From Ecdyonurus torrentis (Eukaryota; Arthropoda; Insecta; Ephemeroptera; Heptageniidae): a DNA stretch of 64,000 nt. The first letter of the stretch is position 1. Each line of letters begins with the position of its first letter. Shown piece after piece: positions 23,575 to 36,311 of the stretch. The stretch spans positions 9,206,349 to 9,270,348 of the forward strand of contig OX439129.1 of assembly GCA_949318235.1 (NCBI GenBank), read 5' to 3'. Position numbers and translations under genes: made by a program. Under the pieces are notes generated by a model that saw only the letters and a program-made list of their open reading frames with translations, searched no databases and was not told the origin of the DNA.

Positions 23575-23664
23575 TTGCTATGGTTCGCTTCAGAAGTGTC
23601 GTCAAGAAAAGTCAAGTTCACTGCTTGTGGACTTTTTCCAATCAACTATGAACTTCTTTTTGCG
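23575..23664 (+). CDS. Gr shared C-terminal exon 3, + cassette
   Basis: Acceptor TTTTCACAG, donor GCG|gtaaac, phase 0 on both sides. Thirty codons 'LLWFASEVSSRKVKF' followed by 'TACGLFPINYELLFA'. The 'FTACGLFPINYxLLFA' segment is the recognisable Gr entry to TM7 (compare the insect pattern FSACGLFxLD). It differs from the - strand copy by about fourteen synonymous bases and no amino acid. Confidence 0.92.
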
Positions 23665-23856
23665 GTAAACAGATTTAATTAACATTTAAATAAAGTGATA
23701 AACCAAAACCTGTAACAAAAAACAAGCCTGTGGTGCATGTGGTTTTGATGTGCGAGAGATCACGAATTCATTTCTTAATTGGTATATAAGTGACTTTTTC
23801 TAAGGCTTTAGTATGTACTAAATGTACTCTCTTGTTCTCTGCACGTTGATATTTAA

Positions 23857-24176
23857 AGGCGTAAAATACCTTGAATTAAAAACTTACCTAATATCTTAAC
23901 ATACCTGAAAATCAACGTTGATTTGAACAGAGTAATTGATTTCTAATTTATTTTCCATTCACAAATGGTGCGTCCGGACTCTGGGGTCACAGCTAACGTC
24001 TGACGTCACCTGGTCCACGAGCGCGTAAAACAAGCGAGCTGTGATGTCACTGTCCGTACGCACAATTTTGTGAATGGAAAATAAATTATAAATCAATGAC
24101 TCCGGCCAAATCAAAATTGATATTTAGTTATGTTAGGATATTAGACAAGTTTTTTGTTCATAGGTGTTATACGCAT
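23857..24176. mobile_element. TTAA-flanked foldback MITE, copy 2, inside the last intron of the + cassette
   Basis: AGGCGTAAAATACCTTGAA at the left, inverted GTTATACGCAT at the right, TTAA on both sides. The centre is GC-rich, with ACGTCTGACGTCACC and GTCCACGAGCGCGTAAAACAAGCGAGCTGTGA. It is longer than copy 1 owing to the centre. The - cassette lacks it at the equivalent place. Confidence 0.8.
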
Positions 24177-24518
24177 TTAAGCGTATGTCACTGTGTCACA
24201 GGTAAAACGGCTAGGCTTGACAGGTATATTCATATATCCGGTCCGTCTTTTGGCAATCGGGCAGTGCTCACGCCATGTTAACGGTATCTGTATCTCGCAA
24301 TGGTTCAACAATCTAACTTTTATCTCATACATTTCTATTAAATCGCTCGTTGTTAGTTTTATCCTTGTTATGTAGCTCACAGAAATCATGCTATTTTTTT
24401 TATATACTCGACTGAATGTAAAAACTATCTTAAAGTTAAAGAGATAATACGTTTTCATAAATATTGCAATCAGCAAATTAAATGTACAGTGCTATTAAAA
24501 TACATTATTGTGTTCCAG

Positions 24519-24599
24519 GCGGCAGGCTCGTGTGCTACCAACATGGCGATCTTGATGCAAGCTCACATCGTGACCTTGAACCCTAAATCAGGAGAATAG
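24519..24599 (+). CDS. Gr shared terminal exon 4, + cassette (TM7 end and stop)
   Basis: Acceptor TGTTCCAG, then 26 codons 'AAGSCATNMAILMQAHIVTL' and 'NPKSGE', stop TAG. In insect Grs this exon carries the signature TY-hhhhh-QF; here the spacing is kept but it reads TN-MAILM-QA. Introns after exons 1, 2 and 3 are all phase 0, which is the ancestral C-terminal intron set of the insect Gr family. The - strand copy has the same peptide but uses TGA. Confidence 0.92.
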   Translation, partial: AAGSCATNMAILMQAHIVTLNPKSGE

Positions 24600-26155
24600 T
24601 GTCAGAAGGCTTACATAATGGATGTTACCGGTGCGCAAAAGTTTTAGTCCATTTTTTTGTCTTATAATACGTAAAAATGTGACTGCTATCCCTCATTTAA
24701 AATTATTGAGTCTTACTTATTAGTTACTTTTTTTTTTTAAGCGTAACTAAAGTAATAATAAGAAATAGTAAATTAGTGACAACGCTTTTCGCACCATCTG
24801 TGATTAGGTAACGTGTTACACCGGTAATATCCATTTAGGAAAGGTAATCTTAGACAAATAACAATACAATGTGTACTTAAATCTCAAAGAGATACTGCTC
24901 TTAAAAAAAAAGTCTCAATTATAAATCATGAGATGGGACTATTATACACAAATATTATGTCCCTTAACCCTTCAGTACTCTCACAAACTAGGGAGAAAAC
25001 TTGTAAAGTAGGTAACCCACGATATAATTTCTATTTTTGTATACCCGTAATTCTAATTCATGACGTTATGAATTCCTACAGTTTTTAACCCCAGTTTTTG
25101 AGGATAGAGAATGGTTGAGGGACATAATTTTTGTATGAACGATGGCCACATCTCATGAGTTTTATTTATTATTTTTTTTTTGAGGCCAGTATCCCTTTAA
25201 GCCAGTTATATTATAATATATGAATTCTATCTTGACTGAGAATTTTGTTACTTTATGTGTAATGTTTAGTTTTGTTATAGGGATTTCTTTGCATTATGTA
25301 CGGCTGCCAAATTTTATGGTTAAAAAAACACATACATACATGCAGTTACCAAACATAAGTAAAATAATACATTATTTTGGAAAACTGTGAGAGGTGTAAA
25401 AAGTGATTTGTAATTTTATATTTTGTTTCAAAAGTCATATGTATATTATATTAAAAGCTGTACTAAGGGTATATTTAAAGCATTAGCCTTTATTTTTCAA
25501 TGTATTTGAAACCATAAATTATGACAGTCAAACCCAAACATAATGTTTTTTATTATTATTGCTGTTATTTTTTGTTTTGGAATAAAAATTGTGTAGATAT
25601 TTTTGGATGGTTGTAATATTAGTTAATCAGTTATATTTTAATTACATGTTTATATTGTGGAAACAATAATTTTTTGATGTTATATTGCTATTAGAGACTT
25701 TTGTGTGTGTCAGTATTGCGTGCTTTCTATTATTATTTTAAAATTAAAATACTATTCACGTGCATTGAATTATAACACATAGTGATTTTTCCATACGATT
25801 TACAATTTAAAACATAATATAAAGCGTTGATTATTGTAATATTATATAATATCATGTCACAATATAAGCTTATTGTAATAAATAGGAATCAACAATTAAT
25901 ATGAACTTTTCACTCATAAAAAACAATAAATTACTTCTTTTTTTCAAATAATTTCAACTGGATTCATAATTAATTATTAAATGAAGGCTTTTTTGTTGTT
26001 ATTATTGTTAAATAGAACGATGTAATGATCGTTCATGTTGTATTGTATTATTGCGCTTTTATGTATTTCATTTTTTATTCATTGTGATATGTTATGACAA
26101 TGAGAGTAATTTTCAATTGTAGTAACATGGAGCTTAATATGGAATATAATATGTT

Positions 26156-26236
<81 letters not shown>

Positions 26237-29200
26237 ATGCTTAAAGTGTGTACAGTATACAATTTTTCCAGATTTAACCATTTCGATGATCTATTTATTT
26301 TTTTTTATTCAACTTAAATCTAATTAAAAAATTTTTAAATCTTTTGTAAATAATTATAGTAGTGCTTAAATATATTTGTGATAAAATATCAAATTTCTCA
26401 AATTTCAAATTGAATTATAATATAAGTGCACCTGTTTTTTTATGTCTACCTACCTACAAATGTACATTTAAAATAAGACATGCACAGTCTTAAATATAGT
26501 TCATAATTCACATTACAACTTAGAAACTGTGTCAACACAGTTTAATTTTTATATATAAGCATTAATGACATTAAGTTCATATTATGCACATTCGTACAAG
26601 AAACTTAACTTTATAACATAGCATTAGATAAATATATTGTTTATTGTCACAGAGTGTAATATCCTCTCATAAAGTAGATATTGATGCAAAAAGTGTGAAA
26701 TAATTAAAACACAAAATAAAAATAACCAATAATGTTTTAAATTGTAACTATAGCATAATATATCGTCTGATGATTATTAGTTCCGTAAAATAAAATACGG
26801 ATACCTACTCACTGTTTGCGGCACTTTTTATAACAATTTCTGTTTGTGTGTGTAACTTTGAATTGCAAACTTACAAAATATGTAAAATATTTTGTGATTA
26901 TATAAACTGTAGAAATAAAAACTACTAAATCAAAAAAATATTTCCTGTCTACCAAATTCATTGAAATAATAGTATGATAATATCACAAGTTTTTTGTAAA
27001 ATACTAGCTACCACAGAAAAAAAAAGCAATTTATGTAATTAAGGTAAATGATAATAAAATTAGTATTTATTAAGATAACTTGCAAGAAACTCTGCACCAA
27101 TTAAATATTTGAAAAATCCACTCTTGTAAAAGCATAAATATATATATAATAATTAACTCGCCCAATAGGAAAAGTATTCCTCGATATAAAAGTAATAAAC
27201 TTCAATAATCTTTCTCGTAATTTCTTGAGGTACTTGCCATAACTTGAAAAGGGTTATAAATTTATGTAATAATATAGCCTTCATTCCTAATTTGAGTGGC
27301 GACTTAATTAAATCTTCATTAATGCGTAATATTAGATACTGTGATAATTATGATATTAAATTTCAGAAGTTATTATACAAGAAATTTTAAAAATAGCTAC
27401 AAGCAATTTAGTTTGGTACAGAATAATTATAAATTTTTATTAAACATTTTCTTATAATAAAAATATATAACAAGCTCCTTGAGTTGTAATAAAAAAAAAA
27501 TGTGCCAGTAAACAATTAATTTTTATTATTAATAATATTCAATGAACTTGCAAGCTTTTAATAGTGTATTTTTTCAAATTAATTATCTTAAAAAATTACA
27601 AAACTTAAACTAAAAATAAGAAATATAAAATTGTGCTGTACATTTTTGAAAAATATACTTTTAATTATTAAAATTTACCCAAGAATTTTACTGTAGCTCT
27701 AAATTTTATTTGTTAGAAATAGGAATATTTTCTTGACTCTGAAAATTCATAGCTACAAACATATTATTAAAAACTTTAAAAACATTAAATCAACGATAAT
27801 GAAAGTGATTAATCATATTTACCAGGTGGAAAATTATTGATGAGTGGCTCAAGAATTTTAATCTATTTTTCATTATAGAAATAATATATTTCATTGACCC
27901 AGGCAGTCCGTAGTAAATTATTTTAGTAAAAATATTTAAAATTCAAATGGCTCATTTTTAAAACTAGATTTAAACACTTCACGTTAATATAAATTTAAAA
28001 AGCTTGATTGTAGATTGTTCCTGTTAGCTAGCCTAAAATATTCGACGGCTTATATCAGAGTATGGAAAAATAAAAACAAAGTTAATAATTTGTTCACATG
28101 GAGAGATATATCATCGAATAAACAATTTGATTTCATGAAATTTCAATACTTTTCCATAAAATCAAATTTATTGAAAATAATTGCACCATGTAAACTTACC
28201 TTTACTCACCTCATTTGTAAGATATTAAGCTGTGCATCAAAATAGTATCTTACAGTTTGTTAACTTCCGCCAGACACCAAAATGTACTTAAAGTAATATC
28301 TAATCCATCAGACTCTGATGATATACTATGAAATATTGCAGCTAAAGGTGTTAGAAATTGCGTCATCACAAAAGCTATATAAATACATGCTTCGCATCAA
28401 AATGTATCGTAGTATATAAATCTTATCGATTGGAGGGAAAAAAAATAAATTTGGAACACTGTAGAGACACGCACGAAGCAAATATTTTCAGTATGCAATA
28501 AAGATAATTGTGTGAAATCTATTTAAAAAATATGTAAAAGTTATATTCAGTTAGATTTATTGTACAATAAAAATATTGCACCGTGTGAAACGGTCATTGG
28601 GTAGTTCAATTATTTATTTTATATATTATACAAACAACAACAACAGAACATCGAGAACAATAGTATTTAGCATAAAACCTATCAGAATCACTAAAAGAAA
28701 TCAAATAGTTTAATGAAGTAAGAGTTTAAAATATGTTAACAGGGTTGGTAAATAGAATGTTAGCACTAAACTTATATTTTTATCATATCTCTAGATCATT
28801 AGGAAATTATTTTTTCAACAGTTATTTACTTTCATGAATTAAAAAAAAAAAAAAAAAAAAAAGTGGAATTTTTACATGGCTGGATAAATAATAATTTTAA
28901 CCTTACACGCTTTAATATTATTGTGGTTTGCTCATGCAAGTATTTTTAAATTAAATTTTGTATACTTGCATTACCCAAGTATTTTACATAAAAATACTCG
29001 CACAGTCTTTTTAGACTGTACTGTTGATAGCATAATATACAATTTGTATGTTAGTTGCAAAACTTTGCATTTTCATAAAGCAAAATTTAGCAATTTTTTT
29101 TTATCGCTTGCATAATTTTTTTTTATTTATGAAAATAAAGAATTACTCTTACCCTCCTTTTTAAATTTAAAAAATACTACGGCAATTATAATGATACTTA

Positions 29201-29736
29201 TAATAATAATAATTATTTGATATTTTAAACTGATAAACAACATATATTTTTTAAGGTTTTTATATGTATATGTTAGGATATGTATATTATAAAAGACGAT
29301 TACCATCAGAAAAAAATAAGAAATAAGATAATTGATTTGAAATGGTGCTTTATTAAACATGTTTCTACAGAAATTTGCATACATATACCACGATTATTAC
29401 ATTAAATGATCGTACAGTACTAAAAAGCTACATTTTGTAAATAGTTACACATTTATGCTGCAATCCTCTAACATCTCTTATTTATTTTTAGTCAATTAAA
29501 TATATCAAATGCTGAAATAAGTTATTTTTAGCTTACTTTCTCTGACCATATATATTTTTTTCAAATTAAGGAACCAATACCTACAAAAATATTACACCAT
29601 ATTTAATTTCAGCTTTTTTAATTTATCTGTAGTAGCTTTTTTTAAATTTACACAATCACAGAAAATTTAGTAAAGTTATAATTCCTATTACATTTCATTA
29701 TCTTTTTACAAATTAAATTGTATTATTCATAACTAT
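24600..29736. other. 3' flank of the + cassette and intergenic DNA
   Basis: AT-rich, mostly unique. An AATAAA-like poly(A) signal is possible in several places (for example near 25580); none is decisive. Holds (CT)n at 26161-26234, poly(A) near 28842-28862 and a copy of the short TGACCCAGGCAG word (27896) also found at about 12957 (reverse) and 15929. I see no further receptor exon before 29737. Confidence 0.5.
26161..26234. repeat. (CT)n microsatellite
   Basis: About 37 uninterrupted CT units in the 3' intergenic zone. Confidence 0.97.
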
Positions 29737-30039
29737 TCAAAATTTATTTAAAAATAGAAGCTCAAACACACATATATTTAGTGACCAAAAACTTAGTGTC
29801 CACTCAATAATTAGCATAGTTATGTGAATTAATTTTTGAAATCTTTGAACCCATTTTTTAAAAGTATTTAGAGGCTCTTGAGGCTTGTAAAGAAACATAA
29901 TAATCATAATCAAAATGTAAAAAAAAAGTTCATAATAAATAAATTTTAGCTTTCTTGATTTTGAATGATTTCCAGCTCTTAATACACACGCAAGGTTCAA
30001 AGCGTCGTAACAAACCATTATTAGTTGTACGACCCCCAT
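29737..30039 (-). pseudogene. Possible diverged gustatory receptor exon fragment (TM3-TM4 region)
   Basis: A 100-codon frame with two hydrophobic segments. By eye it follows the TM3-TM4 block of the first exons: 'KLKFIYYELFFYILIMIIMF' occupies the place of the 'LKIVTFLLFNEFLYFYYVF' block, and 'IIEWTLSFWSLNICVFELLF' stands where siblings have 'SIELQFWSICYVLM'. Neither the N-terminal 'SKxTG' part nor the 'FWIC' end and donor is present. It sits 3' of the - cassette and so could not use it. Either an old relic or chance similarity. Confidence 0.35.
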
Positions 30040-30815
30040 TTAAATTAAACAGTGATCTTGATAAAACAAATTTTGTTGTAAGTGTTTATTACGGCGATGT
30101 GACTACGTATTAAAGTTCTTATAAGAAAATTTTTACTTACGTATTTTAGCTCCTTATAAATGATCTTGCTTTTTAAGCGTAAAACTCTACGGTAACGTGT
30201 TACAATATTTTTATAACACTAATTAACCACGTATTTACACACCCACACAAAATACAATAATAGTGGTAAATATATAACATAAAGTAACAATTTTGAAATA
30301 CAATACAAATGAATTTTAAAAAAAAGAAGAAATAACCACATATTAAAATAGGTGTATAGGAATAATAATAAAAAAAGCTCTTCTAGTGCAATGTATCGAG
30401 AAGACAAAAGCTATAGCTATGATGCCAATAAAACACGAACCACACAAAACAATGTGGTTTTTATTTGCGGTTATCTATTCATCATTCTGTATATACGTAT
30501 GTATAATTATAATGCTTAAAATATCATAAATTTTAAAATAAAATATATATTTATATATTTTGGCAACTCAAATTTTATGATGGGCTTATAATGGTGGTTT
30601 ATTTAACACGCATTGTTATAATTTCTATTTTGCACTATTAATTTTTTTGACAAATTACATTTTATTTTTTTCACTACGTAAACTTGCATGCAATACTTTT
30701 AATATTACAATAGATAAAATTGTTTTGTATTCAAAATACTAATAACCATATATTATAGTTGAAATAACTTTAAGCTACATTCTTTGTTTTTAAGACATTA
30801 GGTGTGATGTTTGAT

Positions 30816-31100
30816 TAAAAGCCATGACCACATAGACCACATGAGTTTTAATAATTAAACACAAAATGGGATCTACAGAACTGACGACAATTTTTAACAG
30901 AATGTAAATGTGACTTCACAAGATAGCGTAAAAATACTGTAAAATATGCAATTTACTTGAAAATTTCTGTTTATGATGTCATAAACAGGCAAAAATTAGT
31001 GTAAAAATGTTGTGCGGGTTGCATAAATTGAAATTTTCTGATAACTGCTACAGTTGGGTTTTGAGACAAACTAATATTATTTATGTAGGTCCCATCAAAC
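30816..31100 (+). repeat. Dispersed repeat R5, copy 1
   Basis: Shares AAACACAAAATGGGATCTA, AACAGAATGT, GTTTATGATGTCATAAACAGGCAAAAA, TGTTGTGCGGGTTGCATAAAT and CAGTTGGGTTTTGAGAC with copies at 38181-38475 (reverse) and 61690-61925. Contains a CRE-like palindrome. No ORF. Confidence 0.7.
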
Positions 31101-32263
31101 GTTTTGTAATATAAAGGCTTACGTTTTCTTCTTGTTTATGTCTTTAAGTTAAAAATTTAACAAAACATACAAATTATGTTCTATTTAAGAACTTTTAACC
31201 AGCATTGAAGTAAAAATTTAAATATATAGTTTTTGAATGTAATACTTTCATTGAATACTATACACAAAGAAAAATAATCTCATCCAAAAGTTATAGAAAT
31301 TGTAATTTGATTTAATATATTGGTTAAAGAGATGATTAATTTAGCAGTAGCAACAAGAATAGATTACTTGCAAAGGGGGATCTCCCATTTGTCATATCTA
31401 AAACACATGTGTACGTTGGTCTACAATTTAATCCACAGCAATGCACATGATTACTATGGGATTATAATATGTGAACCCCTTAGTGTGTTATTGTGATGAT
31501 GAATAGAGCTATTATTATACATAAGCAGGGTTCAACGAGACATATAATATATTTTGTATAATGATACACTGGGAAAACTATGAGTGGTTTACTTACAAAG
31601 TTTTTAATATTTAACTATAATAAAAGGAGAAAAATTTGCATAAACAGGAATTAAATTTAGCTATAATTTTAAAATCAAAATTATGTTAAAGGAGTTTATT
31701 TTTATAATTAAATGTTTCAAAAGAAACTATTTTTATTATTCTTAAAAAATATTACTAGTAATCCATATTTATGTAGAAGTAATTAAATTTTTAAAGTGAA
31801 GGGAAAGAATACTAAATAGGATTTTTTAGAATATTTAAATTATTGGAGAAATACTTCTAATTATGCAAGAAAAAATTGTAACCTTAAGAAAAAAATTAAC
31901 CAATAAAAATTAAGCTCTTACAGAAAAATAGATTACTTTAAATACTTTTTAAAAATTGTAAAAATAACTAGCAATGATTCATTGCTAAAGCCTGCATAAT
32001 AAATTATTGCTTAAAATTTTGAAAGTTTTAAATTTATCAAATTAAATAATGTGACACAATATTTTAAATAAGACGTTTAGAAGAAAGTATAAAAATTTCT
32101 TTTATGATACTTTCATAAAAATAAATTAACATGACAATCTGAGACTGAGGTTTTATGCTAAAATCAAATTCTGTATTCCAGTAAAAATATAAATAAAAGT
32201 TGCATACAGCAAAATGCTTCACTAAGTTCTAATATCTGTCAAGAAAATGAAATAATTGATGTG

Positions 32264-32437
<174 letters not shown>

Positions 32438-32638
32438 GCACAAATAACTTTTTGAACAAAAGTTACTTTATGAACTTCCCCAAACTTTTGAAACTTTCAG
32501 TTACTGCTCATTTGCAAAATGTTTTGCAAATTTTGCAAATTTAAAATTTAGGAGAATGGAAACGTTTTATTACTATCATTACCAAAAGTAATTGTAGCTT
32601 AATTTCAAATTTATTGAATTTTAATCAAAAAAGTTTAA

Positions 32639-33017
32639 AGCCTCGTTCACAATGGTTTTTTCTTAAGTGGAAATGTTAATTTTTTCCACTTAAGAACGAT
32701 TGGTGTTCACAATGAAACTATTGTTGCACTTAAGATTTTTTTTTTAATTTTTTTTCTTAAGTAGCTACTTAGAAGAATTATTTGAATTTACGTAAGAATC
32801 AAACCCAAGTTGATTCTTACGAAAATTCAAATAATTCTTCTAATTAGCTACTAAAGAAAAATTAAGAAAAAAGTTGTTAAGTAAAAGTTCTACTTAAAAA
32901 ATTAAGAAAAAAATATTTTAAGTGGAAATTCTAAGTAGCTACTTAACAATCAAACTTTTTTTCTTAATTTGAAAAAATTAGCATTTTCACTTAAGAAAAA
33001 TCCACTGTGAACGAGGC
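32639..33017. mobile_element. TTAA-flanked foldback MITE, CTTAAG-rich
   Basis: TTAA at both sides; left GCCTCGTTCACAATGG with right CCACTGTGAACGAGGC. The interior is built from repeats of CTTAAGT and AAAAATTAAGAAAAA in alternating orientation, plus a palindrome GAATTATTTGAATTT/AAATTCAAATAATTC around 32775-32838. It ends about 260 bases beyond the stop of the - cassette, within its likely 3' UTR or flank. Confidence 0.78.
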
Positions 33018-33273
33018 TTAATGATTGTAGCAGGTTATTTAAGTGTTCAAAATTCATAGAGATTTTATACTACAATATTTTGTATTAGAAACAATTAAAA
33101 TTTAAAAACTCTAGAAGTATAATATTTCATAACCTTGACAGGCATCCCTAAGCAATTATTAAACTTATACCTAATCCTCATATAAGTCCAGGAGGCATTC
33201 TCTCGGTGTTGCGGTCATGGTGAACACGTTGACATAGAAGAGGGTTGGTTAACAATGTGGTCACCGGGTCACC

Positions 33274-33354
33274 TCATTCCCCTGACTTGGGGTTCAAGGT
33301 CACGATGTGAGCTTGCATCAAGATTGCCATGTTAGTAGCACACGAACCTGCGGC
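33274..33354 (-). CDS. Gr shared terminal exon 4, - cassette
   Basis: Reverse-strand acceptor CAATGTTTCAG, then 26 codons identical in protein to the + strand copy ('AAGSCATNMAILMQAHIVTL' onward) and stop TGA. Seven synonymous third-base differences plus the stop codon distinguish the two. The intron immediately upstream is a 540-bp tetranucleotide repeat. It provides the end of TM7 for all - strand first exons. Confidence 0.92.
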   Translation of the reverse strand, partial: AAGSCATNMAILMQAHIVTLNPKSGE

Positions 33355-33378
33355 CTGAAACATTGTAAAGAAGCCAAA

Positions 33379-33922
<544 letters not shown>

Positions 33923-34149
33923 AAATTATATGTATTCCTTTTTTCTTTTATTCTTTTTTTTATAGAAATAGCGATACTTAGGCCTGACTCCACCTGTCTG
34001 GTCCTCTTAACGCTACTTGACCTTCGTAACAATTTGATATACATAAGAGAACAAAATAATCAAAATTTATAAGTTTCGAATAAATGATATTATGTAACAA
34101 GGAAGAAAAATATTCTATATAATATGAGGTTGTAAACAATGAATGAACA

Positions 34150-34155
34150 ATACAT

Positions 34156-34206
<51 letters not shown>
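34150..34206. repeat. (AT)n microsatellite in the last intron of the - cassette
   Basis: About 25 AT units followed by imperfect AT-rich sequence. Confidence 0.9.
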
Positions 34207-34718
34207 TTATATAATAAAAAGATTTAATTCAATAAGATATTGGTTCTGTTCATATTTAATTAAATTTTCCGCAAAAATAATTTGTATTGAATAAAATAAA
34301 ACTAAAACTACAAAAAAAATTGATTATAGTATTGATAATAAAGTTGTTGTTTTTAACAAAACGTGTTAACAATTCGACAGCTGTTGAAGTACATAATAAT
34401 GCTTGCTTCTTTATTTTAAACTTTATATTATATTTTATTACGAGTGAATATAATAGTTTTAAGGCAAGAGAATGTTTCACCACTTCGCTGTGTATTAAAT
34501 ATCCTGATACATATGCAACCAGTTGGGTACATTTGTTCTGCGGGCTGCATAACTACATTCTCTGCAGGCGCTCTCATTGTCTGCGCGTGGAAATTGATCT
34601 CAGTAATTTTATTACGTGTTACCACTTTATAAGAGAATTTAATTTGAAACTAATGAACGTTACATATTATGATTTTAAAATACTCTTTTAGAATGAACGT
34701 ATTTGATCATAAAGTTAC

Positions 34719-34808
34719 CGCAAAAAGAAGTTCATAGTTGATGGGGAAAAGTCCACACGCTGTAAACTTGACTTTCCGCGAAGACACCTCCGAAGCAAAC
34801 CACAGTAA
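34719..34808 (-). CDS. Gr shared C-terminal exon 3, - cassette
   Basis: Acceptor TTTGTGCAG, donor GCG|gtaact, phase 0. Thirty codons giving the same peptide as the + copy ('FTACGLFPINYELLFA' end). About fourteen bases differ, all synonymous, including AGA to CGG at the arginine. Confidence 0.92.
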
Positions 34809-35101
34809 CTGCACAAATATAAGAAGTGTAGTTAGTTTAAAAACACAATAGATTTTTTTAGTGTTTTCTATGTACATAAAATATTTCTATTTTTATAAAA
34901 ATTCATAATTTTTAATGCTACACAGAATTTTGAATTTTTTTTTTATTTACATAATTCCTTTCGTTTATAATACAGTAAAATCCTCTTTTGTCCAGATTAA
35001 AATATAAAAATTTAATACACGAGGAGTAAAATTTGCATAATTATAATTTGATTCTAATGTATTCTAAAATCCTACGATTTAAATTAAAACAAACAACTCA
35101 C

Positions 35102-35170
35102 AGTTTCTCGTGTAGGAGACTCGGGCAGAGAATTGGCAATCTTGTTGACAAGCGGACCTGTCTTCTTTGC
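35102..35170 (-). CDS. Gr shared C-terminal exon 2, - cassette
   Basis: Acceptor TATGTTCCAG, donor ACT|gtgagt, phase 0; 23 codons beginning 'AKKTGPLVNKIAN', protein identical to the + copy. The 32 bases before the acceptor are also identical to those of the + copy, and the first roughly 100 bases of the following intron are alignable. It accepts the GAG| ends of the - strand first exons lying upstream at 36312 and beyond. Confidence 0.92.
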
Positions 35171-35931
35171 CTGGAACATAAATATGACAAGCTGTGAAAT
35201 ATGTTGTACAATTAAATATCTAAAAAAATATTCTATAAAGTAGCTGTATATTAATATTGTACTAAGACCTACATTATGTTAAATGCAATAAAATCACTTT
35301 TTTTACATCATTTTTATCTATGATTTGTTCCTCATACGAGTATTATTATCTTTTTTTTTTCTTTTTTTCACAAAACGAATTTAAACTTTCATTTATTTTT
35401 ATAATAACAATTCAAAGTTACTGTTCATTACATGCAAAGAAGTTTTATTTGAATAAAAAAAAACATGAATATTTATTCATGTAATGCTTATTCAGTAAAT
35501 AGTTTTTTTTTTGTTTTTGTTTTTTGCTTTGCTTTGCTTTAAAAGTAAAATATTTAAACATACAGTATATAACATCAACACTAAAAAATTTTTTAATGTA
35601 CTGGTACTTTAAAGTACGTAGACATACATGTTTTTATTAAATAAATTGTTGATTTCGTTAGTATGCGTTACATTGTAAACTTGTTTGCCTTATTATTTTT
35701 TTTCTGTGTGCAAATATCAAGAAAATAATATTGTAAATTATTGTTCTATTATGCTGTGAATAATTTTGTCACTGTATTTGCAAGCATACTAAAAAGTTAA
35801 TAGTTAATTTGAAAATGGTGAATCAACAAACATGTAAATTGTTAATCATTTTAAGTAGATTTTTTACAGATAAAATAAATCCACTAAGTTTCTATACGAA
35901 GTCTTACATAATATTGTAATAGTATCTAATA

Positions 35932-36231
35932 TAGGGTGTAAGCATTCATGTTAAAGTCGACGCCATGTTGGATCACTTAATAACATGGGTCACATAGGAA
36001 AATGACTAATTTAGCCTGTTTAAAAATTCTAAGCAAATTTTTTGAGAGTATGCTGTTAATAAATTAAATTAGTATCTCAAGTATGTAAGAAAAATAATTA
36101 AAACAAAAAATTAACTGATTTGCAAAGAAAATATCCAAAAACGAAGTTTGTCATATGCTGAGCAATGTTATTCATTACTACAGTATGGTATCCAGGCCCA
36201 TTTAATATGACGTCATACGCATACACCCTAT
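35932..36231. mobile_element. MITE with TAGGGTGT ends, copy 1
   Basis: Left TAGGGTGTAAGCATTCATGTTAAAG, right GCATACACCCTA. It aligns over its length with 39673-39972 (GACGCCAT, AACATGGG, TTTTTTGAGAG, TCAAGTATG, TGTTATTCATT and ATGACGTCATACGCA words). Short inverted ends, no ORF. Confidence 0.68.
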
Positions 36232-36311
36232 AGAGTTGTAATTTATTATATTGTTTTTGCTTACGCATACAGTGTAAAAACTCAAAAATAGTTGTTGTTT
36301 TTTCAACTTAC

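Noticed and set aside
24096..24476. Short frames on both strands within the last + cassette intron
   Set aside because: They lie in the MITE at 23857-24176 and its flank and have no receptor or other known pattern.
28015..28245. 76-codon + strand frame
   Set aside because: No recognisable motif, no splice partner and no hydrophobic pattern of the receptor family.
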